Made by a program: the position numbers and the translations under genes. Shown here one piece after another: positions 37,370 through 48,138 of a DNA stretch of 64,000 bases. Position 1 is the first letter of the stretch, and each line of letters opens with the position of its first letter. The notes beneath the pieces were generated by a model. The model ran no database searches. It saw only the letters and a program-made list of their open reading frames with translations, and had not been told where the DNA came from. The stretch covers positions 3,844,001 to 3,908,000 of the forward strand of contig CP077641.1 of assembly GCA_019056435.1 (NCBI GenBank), read 5' to 3'. This DNA is from Stutzerimonas stutzeri (GTDB lineage Bacteria > Pseudomonadota > Gammaproteobacteria > Pseudomonadales > Pseudomonadaceae).

Positions 37370-38282
37370 ATGAGCAGTCTCAAGACACTGCCGGCCGCCG
37401 AGCCGGCGACCTATTACCCCTCACCCTTTCGGGAATTCTGGACCGCCTTCAGCCGCAACCGTGGCGCGCTCGGCGGGCTGCTGTTCATGGCGCTGCTCGT
37501 CTTTTTGCGCGCTGTTCGCGCACTGGCTCGCCCCGTTCGACCCGCGCGAACAGTTCCGCGAGTTCCTGCTGACTCCACCGGTCTGGCAGGAAGGAGGCAA
37601 TGCGACCTTCATCCTCGGCACCGATGAACTCGGTCGCGACATGCTCTCGCGCCTGATCCACGGCGCGCGCCTGTCGCTGCTAATCGGCCTGGCCTCGGTA
37701 ATCGTCTCGCTACTGCCCGGCATTCTCCTGGGCCTGATGGCCGGTTTTTCCCCGACCCGACTCGGCCCCTTCATCATGCGCCTGATGGACATCATGCTGG
37801 CGCTGCCCTCGCTGCTGCTGGCCGTAGCCATCGTCGCGGTACTCGGTCCAGGCCTTATCAACACGATATTCGCGATCGCCATCGTGTCCTTGCCCTCCTA
37901 CGTCCGCCTGACCCGCGCAGCGGTAATGAGCGAGCTCAACCGCGATTACGTCACCGCCTCCAGGCTCGCCGGTGCCGGCACCCTGCGGCTGATGTTCGTG
38001 AGCGTACTGCCCAACTGCATGGCTCCGCTGATCGTGCAGGCGACGCTGAGCTTTTCCTCCGCGATCCTGGACGCCGCTGCGCTGGGCTTTCTCGGCCTCG
38101 GTGTACAACCGCCCACGCCCGAATGGGGCACGATGCTGGCCTCGGCACGCGACTACATCGAACGCGCCTGGTGGGTCGTGTCACTGCCAGGCTTGGCGAT
38201 TCTGCTGAGCGTGCTGGCGATCAACCTGCTCGGCGACGGCCTTCGTGACGCCCTGGACCCGAAGCTGAAGAACGCCGCATGA
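37370..38282 (+). CDS. dppC: dipeptide ABC transporter permease DppC, frameshifted
   Basis: Reconstructed as 303 residues. It begins MSSLKTLPAAEPATYYPSPF; the frame changes at the T-run 37502-37506 (one T too many), after which it reads CALFAHWLAPFDPREQ and continues to a normal end. It carries the ELGRDMLSRLIHGARLSL motif and EAA loop (NRDYVTASRLAGAG) of DppC/OppC permeases. It starts 10 bases after dppB. Confidence 0.9.
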
Positions 38283-38325
38283 CGGAGCCCGAGATGCCTG
38301 AACAACGCGATACGGAGGCACGCGC

Positions 38326-39354
38326 ATGAGCCTGCTGGATATTCATGACCTGACCGTCCGCTTCGGTGGCCCGGACGCACCCCCAGTGGTCGACGGGCTG
38401 GATCTCAGCGTCGATCGGGGCGAGGTGCTGGCCATCGTCGGCGAGTCCGGCTCCGGAAAGTCGGTGACCATGATGGCGCTCATGGGTCTGATCGACCCGC
38501 CCGGGCAGGTGTCCGCCCAGCGTTTGCACTTCGCCGGGCAGGACCTGCTCACCCTGAAGGGCAAACAACGCAGGCGATTGATCGGCAAGGACCTGGCAAT
38601 GGTTTTCCAGGACCCGATGACCGCCTTGAATCCAAGCTACACGGTGGGTTTCCAGATCGGCGAAGTGCTGCGCCAGCACCTCGGACTGAAGGGCAAAGCG
38701 GCGCGCCAGCGAGCGCTCGAATTGCTCGAACGGGTGGAAATCCCGGCCGCGGCCAGTCGCCTCGACGCTTACCCACACCAGCTGTCCGGCGGCATGAGCC
38801 AGCGGGTCGCGATTGCCATGGCGATCGCCGCCGAGCCACAGTTGCTGGTCGCCGACGAACCGACCACGGCGCTCGACGTCACCATACAGGCGCAGATCAT
38901 GGATCTGCTGCTCAGCCTGCAGCGCGATCAGGGCATGGCGCTGATCCTCATCACGCATGACCTGGCCGTGGTCGCCGAGACCGCACAGCGGGTCTGCGTG
39001 ATGTACGCCGGCCAAGCCGTGGAAACCGGTCGCGTGCCCGCTCTGTTCGATGCCCCCGCGCACCCCTATACCGAGGCGTTACTGGCCTCCATTCCGGAGC
39101 GTTGCAGCGGCCATCGCCTGGCGACGCTGCCCGGTATCGTCCCGGGCCGCTACGATCGACCCGCGGGCTGCCTGCTCTCGCCTCGCTGTCCCTATGCGCG
39201 TCCGGCGTGCGAGCAGCGACCCGCCCTCGAACCCTATGCCGGCGGCGAAGTGCGTTGCTTCTTCCCGCTCAACCTGGCATCTGCCCAGGCAGCCGAGGCC
39301 CCAACCGAAACGCCTCGTCGAACCCCGCCACCAGGAGACGCCCATGTCTACTGA
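38326..39354 (+). CDS. dppD: dipeptide ABC transporter ATPase DppD
   Basis: A 342-residue ABC ATPase: Walker A GESGSGKS (about 39-46), Q-loop [11 protein letters not shown], signature LSGGMSQRV, Walker [13 protein letters not shown], switch His in ITHDLAVV, and the C-terminal oligopeptide-transporter extension with the cysteine pattern [18 protein letters not shown] (a 4Fe-4S-type motif in related proteins). It powers DppBC together with DppF. It overlaps the start of dppF by 11 bases. Confidence 0.93.
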   Translation: MSLLDIHDLTVRFGGPDAPPVVDGLDLSVDRGEVLAIVGESGSGKSVTMMALMGLIDPPGQVSAQRLHFAGQDLLTLKGKQRRRLIGKDLAMVFQDPMTALNPSYTVGFQIGEVLRQHLGLKGKAARQRALELLERVEIPAAASRLDAYPHQLSGGMSQRVAIAMAIAAEPQLLVADEPTTALDVTIQAQIMDLLLSLQRDQGMALILITHDLAVVAETAQRVCVMYAGQAVETGRVPALFDAPAHPYTEALLASIPERCSGHRLATLPGIVPGRYDRPAGCLLSPRCPYARPACEQRPALEPYAGGEVRCFFPLNLASAQAAEAPTETPRRTPPPGDAHVY

Positions 39355-40336
39355 ACCAACGCACAGCGTGCTCTCGGCCCGGGATCTCACGCGTCACTAC
39401 GAGGTTTCACGCGGGCTGTTCAAACCCCGCGCGACGGTACGGGCACTCAATGGCGTCTCGTTTGAACTGAAAGCCGGCGAAACCCTCGCTGTGGTGGGTG
39501 AGTCCGGCTGCGGCAAATCGACCCTGGCCCGCGCCCTGACGCTGATCGAGGAGCCCACCTCCGGCTCCCTGCAGATCGCCGGGCACGACGTGACCCAAGC
39601 GGACCGCGCGCAGCGCAAGCTGCTCCGGCGCGATGTCCAGATGGTCTTTCAGAACCCCTACGCTTCGCTGAACCCGCGGCGAAAGATCGGCGACCAGCTG
39701 GCCGAGCCGCTGGCGATCAACAGCCCGTTGTCACGTAGCGAGCGCCGTGAACGGGTCCAGGCGATGATGCAGCAGGTTGGCCTGCGGCCGGAACATTACC
39801 AGCGCTACCCGCACATGTTTTCCGGCGGCCAGCGCCAGCGTATCGCGCTCGCCCGCGCGATGATGCTGAATCCAAAGGTGCTGGTCGCGGACGAGCCGAC
39901 CTCGGCGCTGGACGTCTCGATCCAGGCGCAGGTGCTCAACCTGTTCATGGATCTGCAGGAGCAATTCAACGCCGCCTACGTGTTCATTTCCCACGATCTG
40001 GCCGTGGTCCGGCATGTCGCCGACCAGGTGCTGGTGATGTATTTCGGCAGCCCGATGGAGAAAGGACCCGCCGAGGAGGTGTACACACGTCCGCTTCATC
40101 CCTACACGCAGGTGCTGCTGGCGGCGACGCCGAGCTTCGACGCCAACCGGTCGATCTCGAGAATAAGGCCAAGCGGCGAATTGCCGAGCCCGCTCGATCC
40201 GCCGTCGGGCTGCCCTTTTCACGGTCGCTGTCCCTATGCAACCGAGCGCTGCAGCGCCGAAGTGCCTGCCTTCCGGCCGGTCGGCGACCGCGAAGTCGCC
40301 TGTCATTACGCTGAAACGCTGGGCGCGCCACACTGA
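39344..40336 (+). CDS. dppF: dipeptide ABC transporter ATPase DppF
   Basis: A 330-residue ABC ATPase: Walker [11 protein letters not shown]-loop [14 protein letters not shown], signature FSGGQRQRI, Walker [13 protein letters not shown], switch His in SHDLAVV, and C-terminal extension with [17 protein letters not shown] 39344 has AGGAG 6 bases upstream; the longer open frame upstream lies within dppD. It is the last gene of the dpp operon. Confidence 0.93.
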   Translation: MSTEPTHSVLSARDLTRHYEVSRGLFKPRATVRALNGVSFELKAGETLAVVGESGCGKSTLARALTLIEEPTSGSLQIAGHDVTQADRAQRKLLRRDVQMVFQNPYASLNPRRKIGDQLAEPLAINSPLSRSERRERVQAMMQQVGLRPEHYQRYPHMFSGGQRQRIALARAMMLNPKVLVADEPTSALDVSIQAQVLNLFMDLQEQFNAAYVFISHDLAVVRHVADQVLVMYFGSPMEKGPAEEVYTRPLHPYTQVLLAATPSFDANRSISRIRPSGELPSPLDPPSGCPFHGRCPYATERCSAEVPAFRPVGDREVACHYAETLGAPH

Positions 40337-40392
40337 CGCCTCTGTGGAGATGCAGCCGGCGAGGCACAAGGGTGATTGAGCCGTCAGAAACG

Positions 40393-40421
40393 ACGAAGGC
40401 CCCGGAATTCGGGGCCTTCGG
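40393..40421 (-). terminator. hairpin after tRNA-Ser and dppF
   Basis: CGAAGGCCCCG-GAATT-CGGGGCCTTCG inverted repeat. It lies about 10 bases downstream of the tRNA 3' end and between the tRNA and dppF, so may serve both strands. T-runs are short. Confidence 0.6.
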
Positions 40422-40431
40422 CTTTACAAGA

Positions 40432-40521
40432 TGGCGGAGGAGGTGAGATTCGAACTCACGGAAGAGTTTCCCCTTCGACGGTTTTCAAGACCGTTGCATT
40501 CAACCGCTCTGCCACTCCTCC
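40432..40521 (-). tRNA. tRNA-Ser (UGA anticodon)
   Basis: A 90-base class II tRNA on the minus strand. It begins GGAGGAG, pairs with CTCCTCC at the 3' end, has a long variable arm (CGAAGGGGAAACTCTTCCG), the T-loop GTTCGAATC and encoded CCA. The anticodon loop is CTTGAAA, giving UGA (serine, UCA codons). Confidence 0.95.
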
Positions 40522-40537
40522 GCAGAGAGCGGGCGCA

Positions 40538-40565
40538 ATAGTACCCGAACGAAACACACTGTCAA
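40538..40565 (-). promoter_or_regulatory. promoter of tRNA-Ser
   Basis: Minus strand: TTGACA (40565-40560), 16-base spacer, TACTAT (40543-40538), followed by a GC-rich discriminator TGCGCCCGC. This is a near-consensus sigma-70 promoter of the type under stringent control. The mature tRNA begins 17 bases downstream of the -10 box. Confidence 0.8.
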
Positions 40566-40650
40566 ACACTGTTGTTAGGCCCGATTCAAAGCTCTGCTAT
40601 GATCCGAGGCAATTCGTCTCCGGGCTGAATTCATTTACAGGAGTGTCGCC

Positions 40651-41319
40651 ATGCTCAAGCAACAGTACGCCTCTACGCATACGCAGGTTGAACAACAGGA
40701 AGTCAGCCGCGTCCTGCGCAATACCTATGGCCTGCTGGCCATTACCCTGGGCTTCAGTGCCCTGGTCGCCTACATGGCCATGCAGGCCAACGCGGCCTAC
40801 CCGAACATCTTCGTGGTGCTGATCGGCTTCTACGGGCTCTTCTTCCTGACTGTGAAGCTACGCAACTCCGCCTGGGGTCTGCTTTCGACCTTCGCCCTCA
40901 CCGGCTTCATGGGATACACCCTAGGCCCCATCCTGAACATGTACCTGGGAACGGCCAATGGCGGCGAGCTGATCGCTTCGGCCCTGTCGATGACGGCACT
41001 GGTGTTCTTCGGCCTGTCGGCATTCGTGCTGATCACCCGCAAGGACATGAGCTTCCTCAGTGGCTTCATCACTGCCGGCTTCTTCGTGCTGCTGGGCGCC
41101 ATGGTGGCCAGCTTCTTCTTCCAGATCAGCGGATTGCAGCTGGCTATCAGCGCCGGCTTCGTGCTGTTCTCGTCGGTCTGCATCCTCTACCAGACCAGCG
41201 CGATCATCCACGGCGGCGAGCGCAACTACATCATGGCGACCATCGGTCTGTACGTGTCGATCTACAACCTGTTCATCAGCCTGCTTCAGCTGATGGGAAT
41301 CATGGGCGGCGACGACTGA
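40651..41319 (+). CDS. Bax inhibitor-1/YccA family membrane protein
   Basis: A 222-residue protein with seven helices and the BI-1/YccA pattern (N-terminal [21 protein letters not shown]-terminal [32 protein letters not shown]). YccA modulates the FtsH protease in E. coli; other members affect calcium leak. AGGAG lies before the start. In P. aeruginosa the orthologue is beside the same tRNA-Ser and tus genes. A rho-independent hairpin follows the stop. Confidence 0.9.
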   Translation: MLKQQYASTHTQVEQQEVSRVLRNTYGLLAITLGFSALVAYMAMQANAAYPNIFVVLIGFYGLFFLTVKLRNSAWGLLSTFALTGFMGYTLGPILNMYLGTANGGELIASALSMTALVFFGLSAFVLITRKDMSFLSGFITAGFFVLLGAMVASFFFQISGLQLAISAGFVLFSSVCILYQTSAIIHGGERNYIMATIGLYVSIYNLFISLLQLMGIMGGDD

Positions 41320-41337
41320 TAGCCGACCACAGGATCA

Positions 41338-41363
41338 AGCCCGCTTCGGCGGGCTTTTTCGTT
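41338..41363 (+). terminator. intrinsic terminator after YccA-like gene
   Basis: AAGCCCGC-TTC-GGCGGGCTTTTTC hairpin and T-run, about 20 bases after the stop codon. Confidence 0.9.
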
Positions 41364-41407
41364 TCCGTAGCTGGCGTATCATGTCGGCCTGATCGTTCAG
41401 GTGCCTC

Positions 41408-41800
41408 ACGAAATTCGTCATCGCGCTGTTTTCCCCTCCCCATGCCCCCGCCTCGCGTCGCGCATTGCGTTTCGCCGAAGCGGTGCTCGAGTCCGGTCAC
41501 GAGATTACTCGCCTCTTCCTCTACCAGGACGGTGTGCATAGCGCTTCGGCCAACGTCGTGTCACCGCAGGACGAGCAGGACATCGCGGCGCAGTGGGCCG
41601 AGTTCGTCAGCCGGCATCGGCTTGATGGCGTGGTGTGCATCGCGGCCGGTTTGCGCCGCGGTGTGCTCGACGAGCAGGAAGCCAAACGGTACGAACGAGG
41701 GGCCGCCAATCTCGCGTCGAGCTGGGAGCTGTCGGGTCTGGGCCAGTTGCACGAAGCCGCACAACATGCCGATCGGCTCGTCTGTTTTGGAGGTCACTGA
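41408..41800 (+). CDS. tusD: sulfurtransferase subunit TusD, apparent ACG start
   Basis: A 130-residue DsrE-family protein beginning KFVIALFSPPHAPASRRALRFAEAVLES after the initiator position. TusD (with TusB and TusC) forms a cytoplasmic complex that relays sulfur from TusA to TusE for tRNA 2-thiouridine synthesis; the active Cys is expected near VVCIAAG. At the conserved first position the codon is ACG, where TusD normally has ATG (M-K-F). AGG sits 6 bases upstream as a fitting binding site. No ATG, GTG or TTG in frame precedes it; the next in-frame start (TTG 41465) would remove 19 conserved residues. Either this is a rare ACG start or a base error. Confidence 0.85.
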   Translation, partial: TKFVIALFSPPHAPASRRALRFAEAVLESGHEITRLFLYQDGVHSASANVVSPQDEQDIAAQWAEFVSRHRLDGVVCIAAGLRRGVLDEQEAKRYERGAANLASSWELSGLGQLHEAAQHADRLVCFGGH

Positions 41801-42159
41801 TGGCGCGCTCGATGCTCCTCGTCACTCGCCAGGCGCCTTGGGCCGGGCCATCAGCCCGCGAGGCGCTCGATGTGGTGCTGGCCGGTGGCGCATTCGACTT
41901 GCCGCTCGGCCTGCTGTTTCTTGACGACGGCATCTTCCAGCTCGCACCCGCCCAGCAGGCCGCGCGCTTGCAACAGAAAGATCTGACCGCCAACCTTCAG
42001 GCGCTGCCCCTGTTCGGTGTCGAAGCGCTCTACGCATCGCGTTCCAGTCTTCTGGCGCGCGGGCTGGATGCGTCACGCTTTACGCTTCCGGTCGAGCTGC
42101 TCGACGACAGCGAACTGGGTGCCCTGCTCAACCGCTACGACCACGTGATCACGCTCTGA
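41800..42159 (+). CDS. tusC: sulfurtransferase subunit TusC
   Basis: A 119-residue DsrF-family protein (REALDVVLAGGAFDLPLGLLFLDDGIFQL) that binds TusD and TusB in the sulfur-relay complex for 2-thiouridine at the wobble base of tRNA Lys, Glu and Gln. The start overlaps the tusD stop as TGATG. Confidence 0.93.
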   Translation: MARSMLLVTRQAPWAGPSAREALDVVLAGGAFDLPLGLLFLDDGIFQLAPAQQAARLQQKDLTANLQALPLFGVEALYASRSSLLARGLDASRFTLPVELLDDSELGALLNRYDHVITL

Positions 42160-42461
42160 TGTCGACCCTCCATCTGCTTTCCCATTCCCCTTTCGGCGAC
42201 AACCGCCTGGATAGCTGCCTGCGCCTGATCGTGCCGGGCGACGGCCTGCTGCTGAGTGGCGACGCGGTCTATGCCTTGCAAGCGGGCACGGCGCCCCGCG
42301 CGGCCGTGGAGCGGTTGCCCGAGGCCGTCTCCGTGTTCGCCCTGGAAGAGGACCTCACGGCGCGCGGCCTGGAAGGGCTTCCAGAGCGACTCGAGTCGAT
42401 CGACTACGCCCGCTTCGTCGAGCTTTGCTGCCTCTACGAAAGGACGAACGCCTGGCTATGA
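42159..42461 (+). CDS. tusB: sulfurtransferase subunit TusB
   Basis: A 100-residue DsrH-family protein beginning MSTLHLLSHSPFGDNRLDSCLRL with the pattern DGLLLSGDAVYAL. It is the third member of the TusBCD hexamer. It overlaps tusC and tusE by a few bases, so the cluster is a tight operon. Confidence 0.92.
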   Translation: MSTLHLLSHSPFGDNRLDSCLRLIVPGDGLLLSGDAVYALQAGTAPRAAVERLPEAVSVFALEEDLTARGLEGLPERLESIDYARFVELCCLYERTNAWL

Positions 42462-42792
42462 ATACGCTCACGGTTGATGGCACGTCGATTGCTGTCGACA
42501 AGGAGGGTTTTCTTGTCGATCTGGCCGAATGGAATGAGCCCGTCGCACAAGCGCTGGCCCGAGCCGAGGGCATCGAGCTCAGCGACGCGCACTGGGAGGT
42601 CCTGTACGTATTGAGAGACTTTTACGCAGAATTCAAGCTCTCCCCGGCGACGCGGCCGCTGATCAAGTACACCGCACTCAAATTGGGTGCCGAAAGGGCA
42701 ACAGCGGCCACCTGAACCGCCTGTTCAAGGGCACGCCTGCCAAGCTCGCCGCCAAACTGGCAGGCTTGCCAAAACCGAGCAATTGCATATGA
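42458..42792 (+). CDS. tusE: sulfurtransferase TusE (DsrC family), frameshifted
   Basis: Reconstructed as 111 residues. It opens MNTLTVDGTSIAVDKEGFLV and ends, after restoring one A near 42695 in the GAAAGGG run, with LKLGAEKGNSGHLNRLFKG and the conserved C-terminal KPSNCI. The penultimate Cys is the sulfur acceptor of DsrC/TusE, so the restored frame recovers the catalytic residue. Without the restoration the protein ends early without it. It takes sulfur from TusBCD and hands it to MnmA, whose gene starts at 63294. Confidence 0.9.
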
Positions 42793-43772
42793 ACCTCGTC
42801 ACGCCTGAAGAACATCCCTTTGCCCCGTTCGTACGCATTCTCGGCAAGGGCAAACGTGGTGCTCGCGACCTGACGCGAGAAGAAGCCAGAGAGGCGATGG
42901 GCATGCTGCTGGATGGCAAGGCTGAAGAAACCCAGCTAGGCGCCTTCCTGATGCTGCTACGGCATAAGGAGGAAAGCGCCGCTGAACTGGCCGGCTTCAC
43001 CGAGGCGGTACGCGAGCGGCTCGATGCGCCAGCGATCAGCGTCGACATCGACTGGCCCAGCTATGCCGGCAAGAAACGGCATTTACCCTGGTACTTGCTG
43101 TCGATCAAATGCCTGGCGCAGAGCGGCATTCGCATCTTCATGCACGGCGGCGGCCCGCACACGGCAGGTCGTCTCTACACCGAACAAGTGGTCGACCTGC
43201 TGGAGATTCGCCGCTGCGAAAGCTGGGCCGAGGTCGACGAAGCCCTGGCGTACGATCACATGGCCTTCATGCCGCTTGGCGCCTGGATGCCAGGCCTGCA
43301 ACGGATGATCGACCAGCGCAACATCCTCGGCCTGCGCTCGCCCATCCATTCGCTCGCCCGCATCCTCAATCCGCTGCGAGCGAGGTGTGGTCTGCAGAGC
43401 ATCTTCCACCCCGGCTACCAGGCCAACCACCGTGAAGCCAGCCGCCTGCTGAGCGACAACGCGATCGTCATCAAGGGCGAAGGCGGCGAGATCGAGATCA
43501 ATCCAGACGGCCTCTCTCACCTTTATGGCACCGCGGCAGGCAACATCTGGGACGAAGACTGGCCCGCGCTCTCCCCTCAGCGCCACGTCAAACCAGCCCA
43601 ACTCGACCCGCAGCATTTGTTGGCTGTATGGCGCGGCGAGGCCTCGGATGAATACGGGGAATTGGCGGTGCTATCAACCATTGCCCTGGCCCTGCGCGGC
43701 CTCGGTGAGCCGCGGGACGTCGCGTTCGAACATGCTCGGCGTGTCTGGCAGCAGCGCAACTCATCGAACTGA
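42789..43772 (+). CDS. ybiB: TrpD2/YbiB-like glycosyltransferase family protein
   Basis: A 327-residue protein of the anthranilate phosphoribosyltransferase-like fold (glycosyl transferase family 3). N-terminal helical domain has EEAREAMGMLLDGKAEETQLGAFLMLLRHKEES; the rest contains SGIRIFMHGGGPHT, NILGLRSPIHSLARILNPL and IKGEGGEIEINPD. YbiB/TrpD2 binds nucleic acid and is connected to the SOS response; it lacks the tryptophan-pathway role. The start overlaps the restored tusE stop (ATGA), which supports that frame correction. Confidence 0.85.
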   Translation: MNLVTPEEHPFAPFVRILGKGKRGARDLTREEAREAMGMLLDGKAEETQLGAFLMLLRHKEESAAELAGFTEAVRERLDAPAISVDIDWPSYAGKKRHLPWYLLSIKCLAQSGIRIFMHGGGPHTAGRLYTEQVVDLLEIRRCESWAEVDEALAYDHMAFMPLGAWMPGLQRMIDQRNILGLRSPIHSLARILNPLRARCGLQSIFHPGYQANHREASRLLSDNAIVIKGEGGEIEINPDGLSHLYGTAAGNIWDEDWPALSPQRHVKPAQLDPQHLLAVWRGEASDEYGELAVLSTIALALRGLGEPRDVAFEHARRVWQQRNSSN

Positions 43773-43859
43773 ACGATAGGTTGTACCGGTCATTGCGACC
43801 ATTCCCAGGCATGCATCGACCTAGACTCTGGGCACAGAACAAGTCGTGGAGTGATGCAA

Positions 43860-44858
43860 ATGGGGCTTCTGGTCGACGGGCAGTGGCAGGACCGCTGGTA
43901 TGAGAACAGCCAAGACGGTGAATTTCAGCGCGAGCAAGCGCAGCGCCGGAACTGGGTGACGCGAGACGGCAGCCCCGGGCCAGATGGCCAGGACGCGGTC
44001 AGGGCCGAGGCCGGCCGCTTTCACCTCTACGTATCGCTTGCCTGCCCCTGGGCCCATCGCACCCTTATCTACCGCAAGCTCAAACAACTCGAACCGCTGA
44101 TAGACGTATCGGTCGTCAGTTGGCTGATGGGCGAACAGGGCTGGACCTTCGATCAGGCCACCGGCTCCAGCGGCGATGCGCTAGATGGCTTGCGATACCT
44201 GCACCAGCGCTACACCTCGGACGACCCGCGCTATACCGGTCGCGTCACCGTTCCGGTGCTCTGGGATCGCCAGGCTGGATGCATCGTCAACAACGAGTCG
44301 GCGGAGATCATTCGCATCTTCAACGAAGCCTTCGACGAACTCACGGGCTCCAGGCTCGACCTCTACCCCACCCCGCTGCGGGCCGAGATCGACCGGCTCA
44401 ACGATCGCATCTATCCGTCCGTGAACAATGGCGTTTATCGGGCAGGCTTCGCAACGAGCCAGAAGGCCTACGAAGCGGCATTCGATCAGCTGTTCGCGGA
44501 GCTGGATTACCTCGAGCAACGGCTCGAGCGCTCACGCTACCTGACTGGCGAATACCTGACCGAAGCCGACTGGCGGCTGTTCACCACGCTGGTTCGCTTC
44601 GATGCGGTGTACCACGGCCATTTCAAATGCAACCTGCGGCGCATTCGGGACTACCCGAACCTGTCGAACTGGCTGCGGGAGCTTTATCAGTGGCCAGGCA
44701 TCGCCGACACCGTCGACCTGGGTCACATCAAGCATCACTACTACGCCAGTCACCGGCACATCAACCCGACCGGAATCGTCCCAAAAGGTCCAGCCCTTTC
44801 GCTCGAGGACTCGCATGATCGTGAACGCTTGCCCGGCAAGGGTATCTGGCAGCGCTGA
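43860..44858 (+). CDS. yqjG: glutathionyl-hydroquinone reductase (Xi-class GST)
   Basis: A 332-residue Xi-class glutathione transferase. The catalytic Cys is in SLACPWAHRTLIYRKL, and the C-terminal half has the GST alpha domain with YPSVNNGVYRAGFA and YLTEADWRLFTTLVRFD. It reduces glutathionyl-hydroquinones with glutathione. Starts at GTG 43851, ATG 43854 and ATG 43860 are possible; I chose 43860 because GGAG then lies 8 bases upstream. Confidence 0.9.
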   Translation: MGLLVDGQWQDRWYENSQDGEFQREQAQRRNWVTRDGSPGPDGQDAVRAEAGRFHLYVSLACPWAHRTLIYRKLKQLEPLIDVSVVSWLMGEQGWTFDQATGSSGDALDGLRYLHQRYTSDDPRYTGRVTVPVLWDRQAGCIVNNESAEIIRIFNEAFDELTGSRLDLYPTPLRAEIDRLNDRIYPSVNNGVYRAGFATSQKAYEAAFDQLFAELDYLEQRLERSRYLTGEYLTEADWRLFTTLVRFDAVYHGHFKCNLRRIRDYPNLSNWLRELYQWPGIADTVDLGHIKHHYYASHRHINPTGIVPKGPALSLEDSHDRERLPGKGIWQR

Positions 44859-44860
44859 GC

Positions 44861-46255
44861 TTAGGGCCTGGCTGCAGATCCCTCGAACCAGGCGAGCTTG
44901 TCGCGAAGCTGCACCACCTCACCTACGATCACCAACGTTGGCGCCTGCACCTGCTCGTTCGCTATACGCCCGGGCAGATCAGCCAGCGTGCCGGTAAACA
45001 CGCGCTGGTTATGCGTAGTGCCCTGCTGGATCAACGCGACCGGCGTCGAATCTGCACGCCCATGCGCGATCAATTGCTGGCAGATCACCGGCAGGCCGAC
45101 CAGCCCCATGTAGAACACCAGCGTCTGGCTCGGCGCCACGAGTTCGGCCCAGGGCAGATCACAGCTGCCATCCTTGAGGTGGCCGGTCACGAAACGCACC
45201 GACTGGGCATGGTCTCGGTGCGTCAGGGGTATTCCGGCATAGGCTGCACAGCCGCTGGCCGCGGTGATGCCAGGCACGACCTGGAAGGGTACCGAGTGGG
45301 CCGCCAGCTCCTCGATCTCCTCTCCACCGCGGCCGAAGATAAAGGGATCGCCGCCCTTCAGGCGCAGGACCCGCTTGCCCGCTTTCGCCAGGGAAACGAG
45401 TAGCTGGTTGATTTCCTGCTGCGGCACGGCATGTTCGGCGCGCCGCTTGCCTACGTAAATGCGATCGGCATCGCGCCGGCAGAGATCGAGAATCGCCGGA
45501 GCAACCAGCCGGTCATAGAGCACCACATCGGCCTGCTGCATCAGGCGCAGGGCTCGGAAGGTCAGCAGGTCCGGATCGCCAGGCCCTGCGCCGACGAGGT
45601 ATACCTCGCCCAGCGCCTTTGGCAGTGCGCCGTCGAGCTTTTCCTGGAGCATGCGCTCAGCTTCGTGCATCTGCCCGGCCAAGGCGCGCTCGGCCACCGG
45701 CCCGTCGAACACCTCTTCCCAGAATACTCGGCGTTGTTGCACATCAGGCAGGCTTGCCTTGACCTGGGCGCGAAAGCGCTTCGCCAGCCCGGCCAGCTGA
45801 CCATAGACGGCCGGAATCCAGGTTTCGATTCGCGCCCGTATCAACCGCGCCAGCACCGGCGCATCACCGCCGCTGGAGACGGCGATCACCAGCGGGGAAC
45901 GATCGACGATGGCAGGAAAAATCACGCTGCATAGCTGAGGAGAGTCGACAACATTGACCGGCAGTCCACGCACCCTGGCATCCTGCGACACCCGCTCGTT
46001 GAGCGCCTCGTCATCGGTCGCGGCAATGGCAAGCACGCAATCGTTCATGTCCTCCGGCGCGTAGCCACGCACCAATAGACGGCCACCCCCCTGCTCTACC
46101 AGCTCGACCAGTTGCGCCTCAACTTCGGGCGCGACCACCCGCAGCACCGCGCCGGCTTCGCTGAGCAGGCGCGCCTTGCGCAGCGCAATTTCGCCGCCGC
46201 CGACAACCAGCACGGTCTGACGCTTGAGGTTATGAAACAGCGGCAGAAATTCCAT
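44861..46255 (-). CDS. cysG: siroheme synthase CysG
   Basis: A 464-residue trifunctional enzyme. Residues 1-205 form the precorrin-2 dehydrogenase/ferrochelatase (NAD-binding [15 protein letters not shown] near 17-31); residues 215-460 form the uroporphyrinogen III methyltransferase with [31 protein letters not shown] and PLTHRDHAQ. It makes siroheme for sulfite and nitrite reductases. It is downstream of serS on the same strand with a strong hairpin between them. Confidence 0.95.
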   Translation of the reverse strand: MEFLPLFHNLKRQTVLVVGGGEIALRKARLLSEAGAVLRVVAPEVEAQLVELVEQGGGRLLVRGYAPEDMNDCVLAIAATDDEALNERVSQDARVRGLPVNVVDSPQLCSVIFPAIVDRSPLVIAVSSGGDAPVLARLIRARIETWIPAVYGQLAGLAKRFRAQVKASLPDVQQRRVFWEEVFDGPVAERALAGQMHEAERMLQEKLDGALPKALGEVYLVGAGPGDPDLLTFRALRLMQQADVVLYDRLVAPAILDLCRRDADRIYVGKRRAEHAVPQQEINQLLVSLAKAGKRVLRLKGGDPFIFGRGGEEIEELAAHSVPFQVVPGITAASGCAAYAGIPLTHRDHAQSVRFVTGHLKDGSCDLPWAELVAPSQTLVFYMGLVGLPVICQQLIAHGRADSTPVALIQQGTTHNQRVFTGTLADLPGRIANEQVQAPTLVIVGEVVQLRDKLAWFEGSAARP

Positions 46256-46341
46256 AGCGAATCCTGTGAACGTGGGATTGGGGCATCACAGCGTCAAACG
46301 CCCGCCCCGCCCTTGTCGTCGATCAAGGACGCCGGGCGACG

Positions 46342-46376
46342 GATCGGCCGACCGCCGATCGCCAGGTCGGCCGATC
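46342..46376. repeat. 12-bp perfect inverted repeat between serS and cysG
   Basis: GATCGGCCGACC, 11-base loop, GGTCGGCCGATC. The loop itself holds GCCGATCG, and further copies of GGCCGA follow to about 46392. It could end serS transcription, attenuate cysG or be an extragenic palindromic element. Confidence 0.6.
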
Positions 46377-46407
46377 GGCGTTGTCGGCCGACAATCGGTA
46401 CGCCAGC

Positions 46408-47745
<1,338 letters not shown>

Positions 47746-47766
47746 TTACTTCGTTAGCGGCCAGCT

Positions 47767-48138
47767 TCATAACCTGCCGAGCGTGAGCCCGACCCAGGCA
47801 GCCAGTAACCCTCCGATGACGCTCGCTGCAAGGTAGATGAATGCCATGCCTATCTGTCCGCTCTCGAACAGACGAAGGCCGTCGAGGGAAAAGCTGGAAA
47901 AGGTCGTCAGCGCACCGAGAAAGCCGATCATCAGTCCATTGCGCAACTCGGGCGACCATTCCGGTCGCAGCAGAAAAGTCGCGTACAGGTAACCGATGGC
48001 AAGGCAGCCAATCAGGTTGACTGCCAGCGTCGCCAGGTAGAAATGTCGCGGCCAGCTCGACGCCATCCAAGTGGAAACGCCAAAGCGGATCAGCGTGCCC
48101 AGCACGCCGCCAGCGACCACCGCAAGCAATACGCGCAT
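47767..48138 (-). CDS. crcB: fluoride channel CrcB/Fluc
   Basis: A 123-residue four-helix membrane protein with the Fluc signature [13 protein letters not shown] at the N-terminus, [12 protein letters not shown] and the [13 protein letters not shown] motif. It exports fluoride as a dual-topology dimer. ATG 48138 overlaps the rarA stop as TGATG; the longer open frame upstream lies inside rarA. Confidence 0.93.
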   Translation of the reverse strand: MRVLLAVVAGGVLGTLIRFGVSTWMASSWPRHFYLATLAVNLIGCLAIGYLYATFLLRPEWSPELRNGLMIGFLGALTTFSSFSLDGLRLFESGQIGMAFIYLAASVIGGLLAAWVGLTLGRL

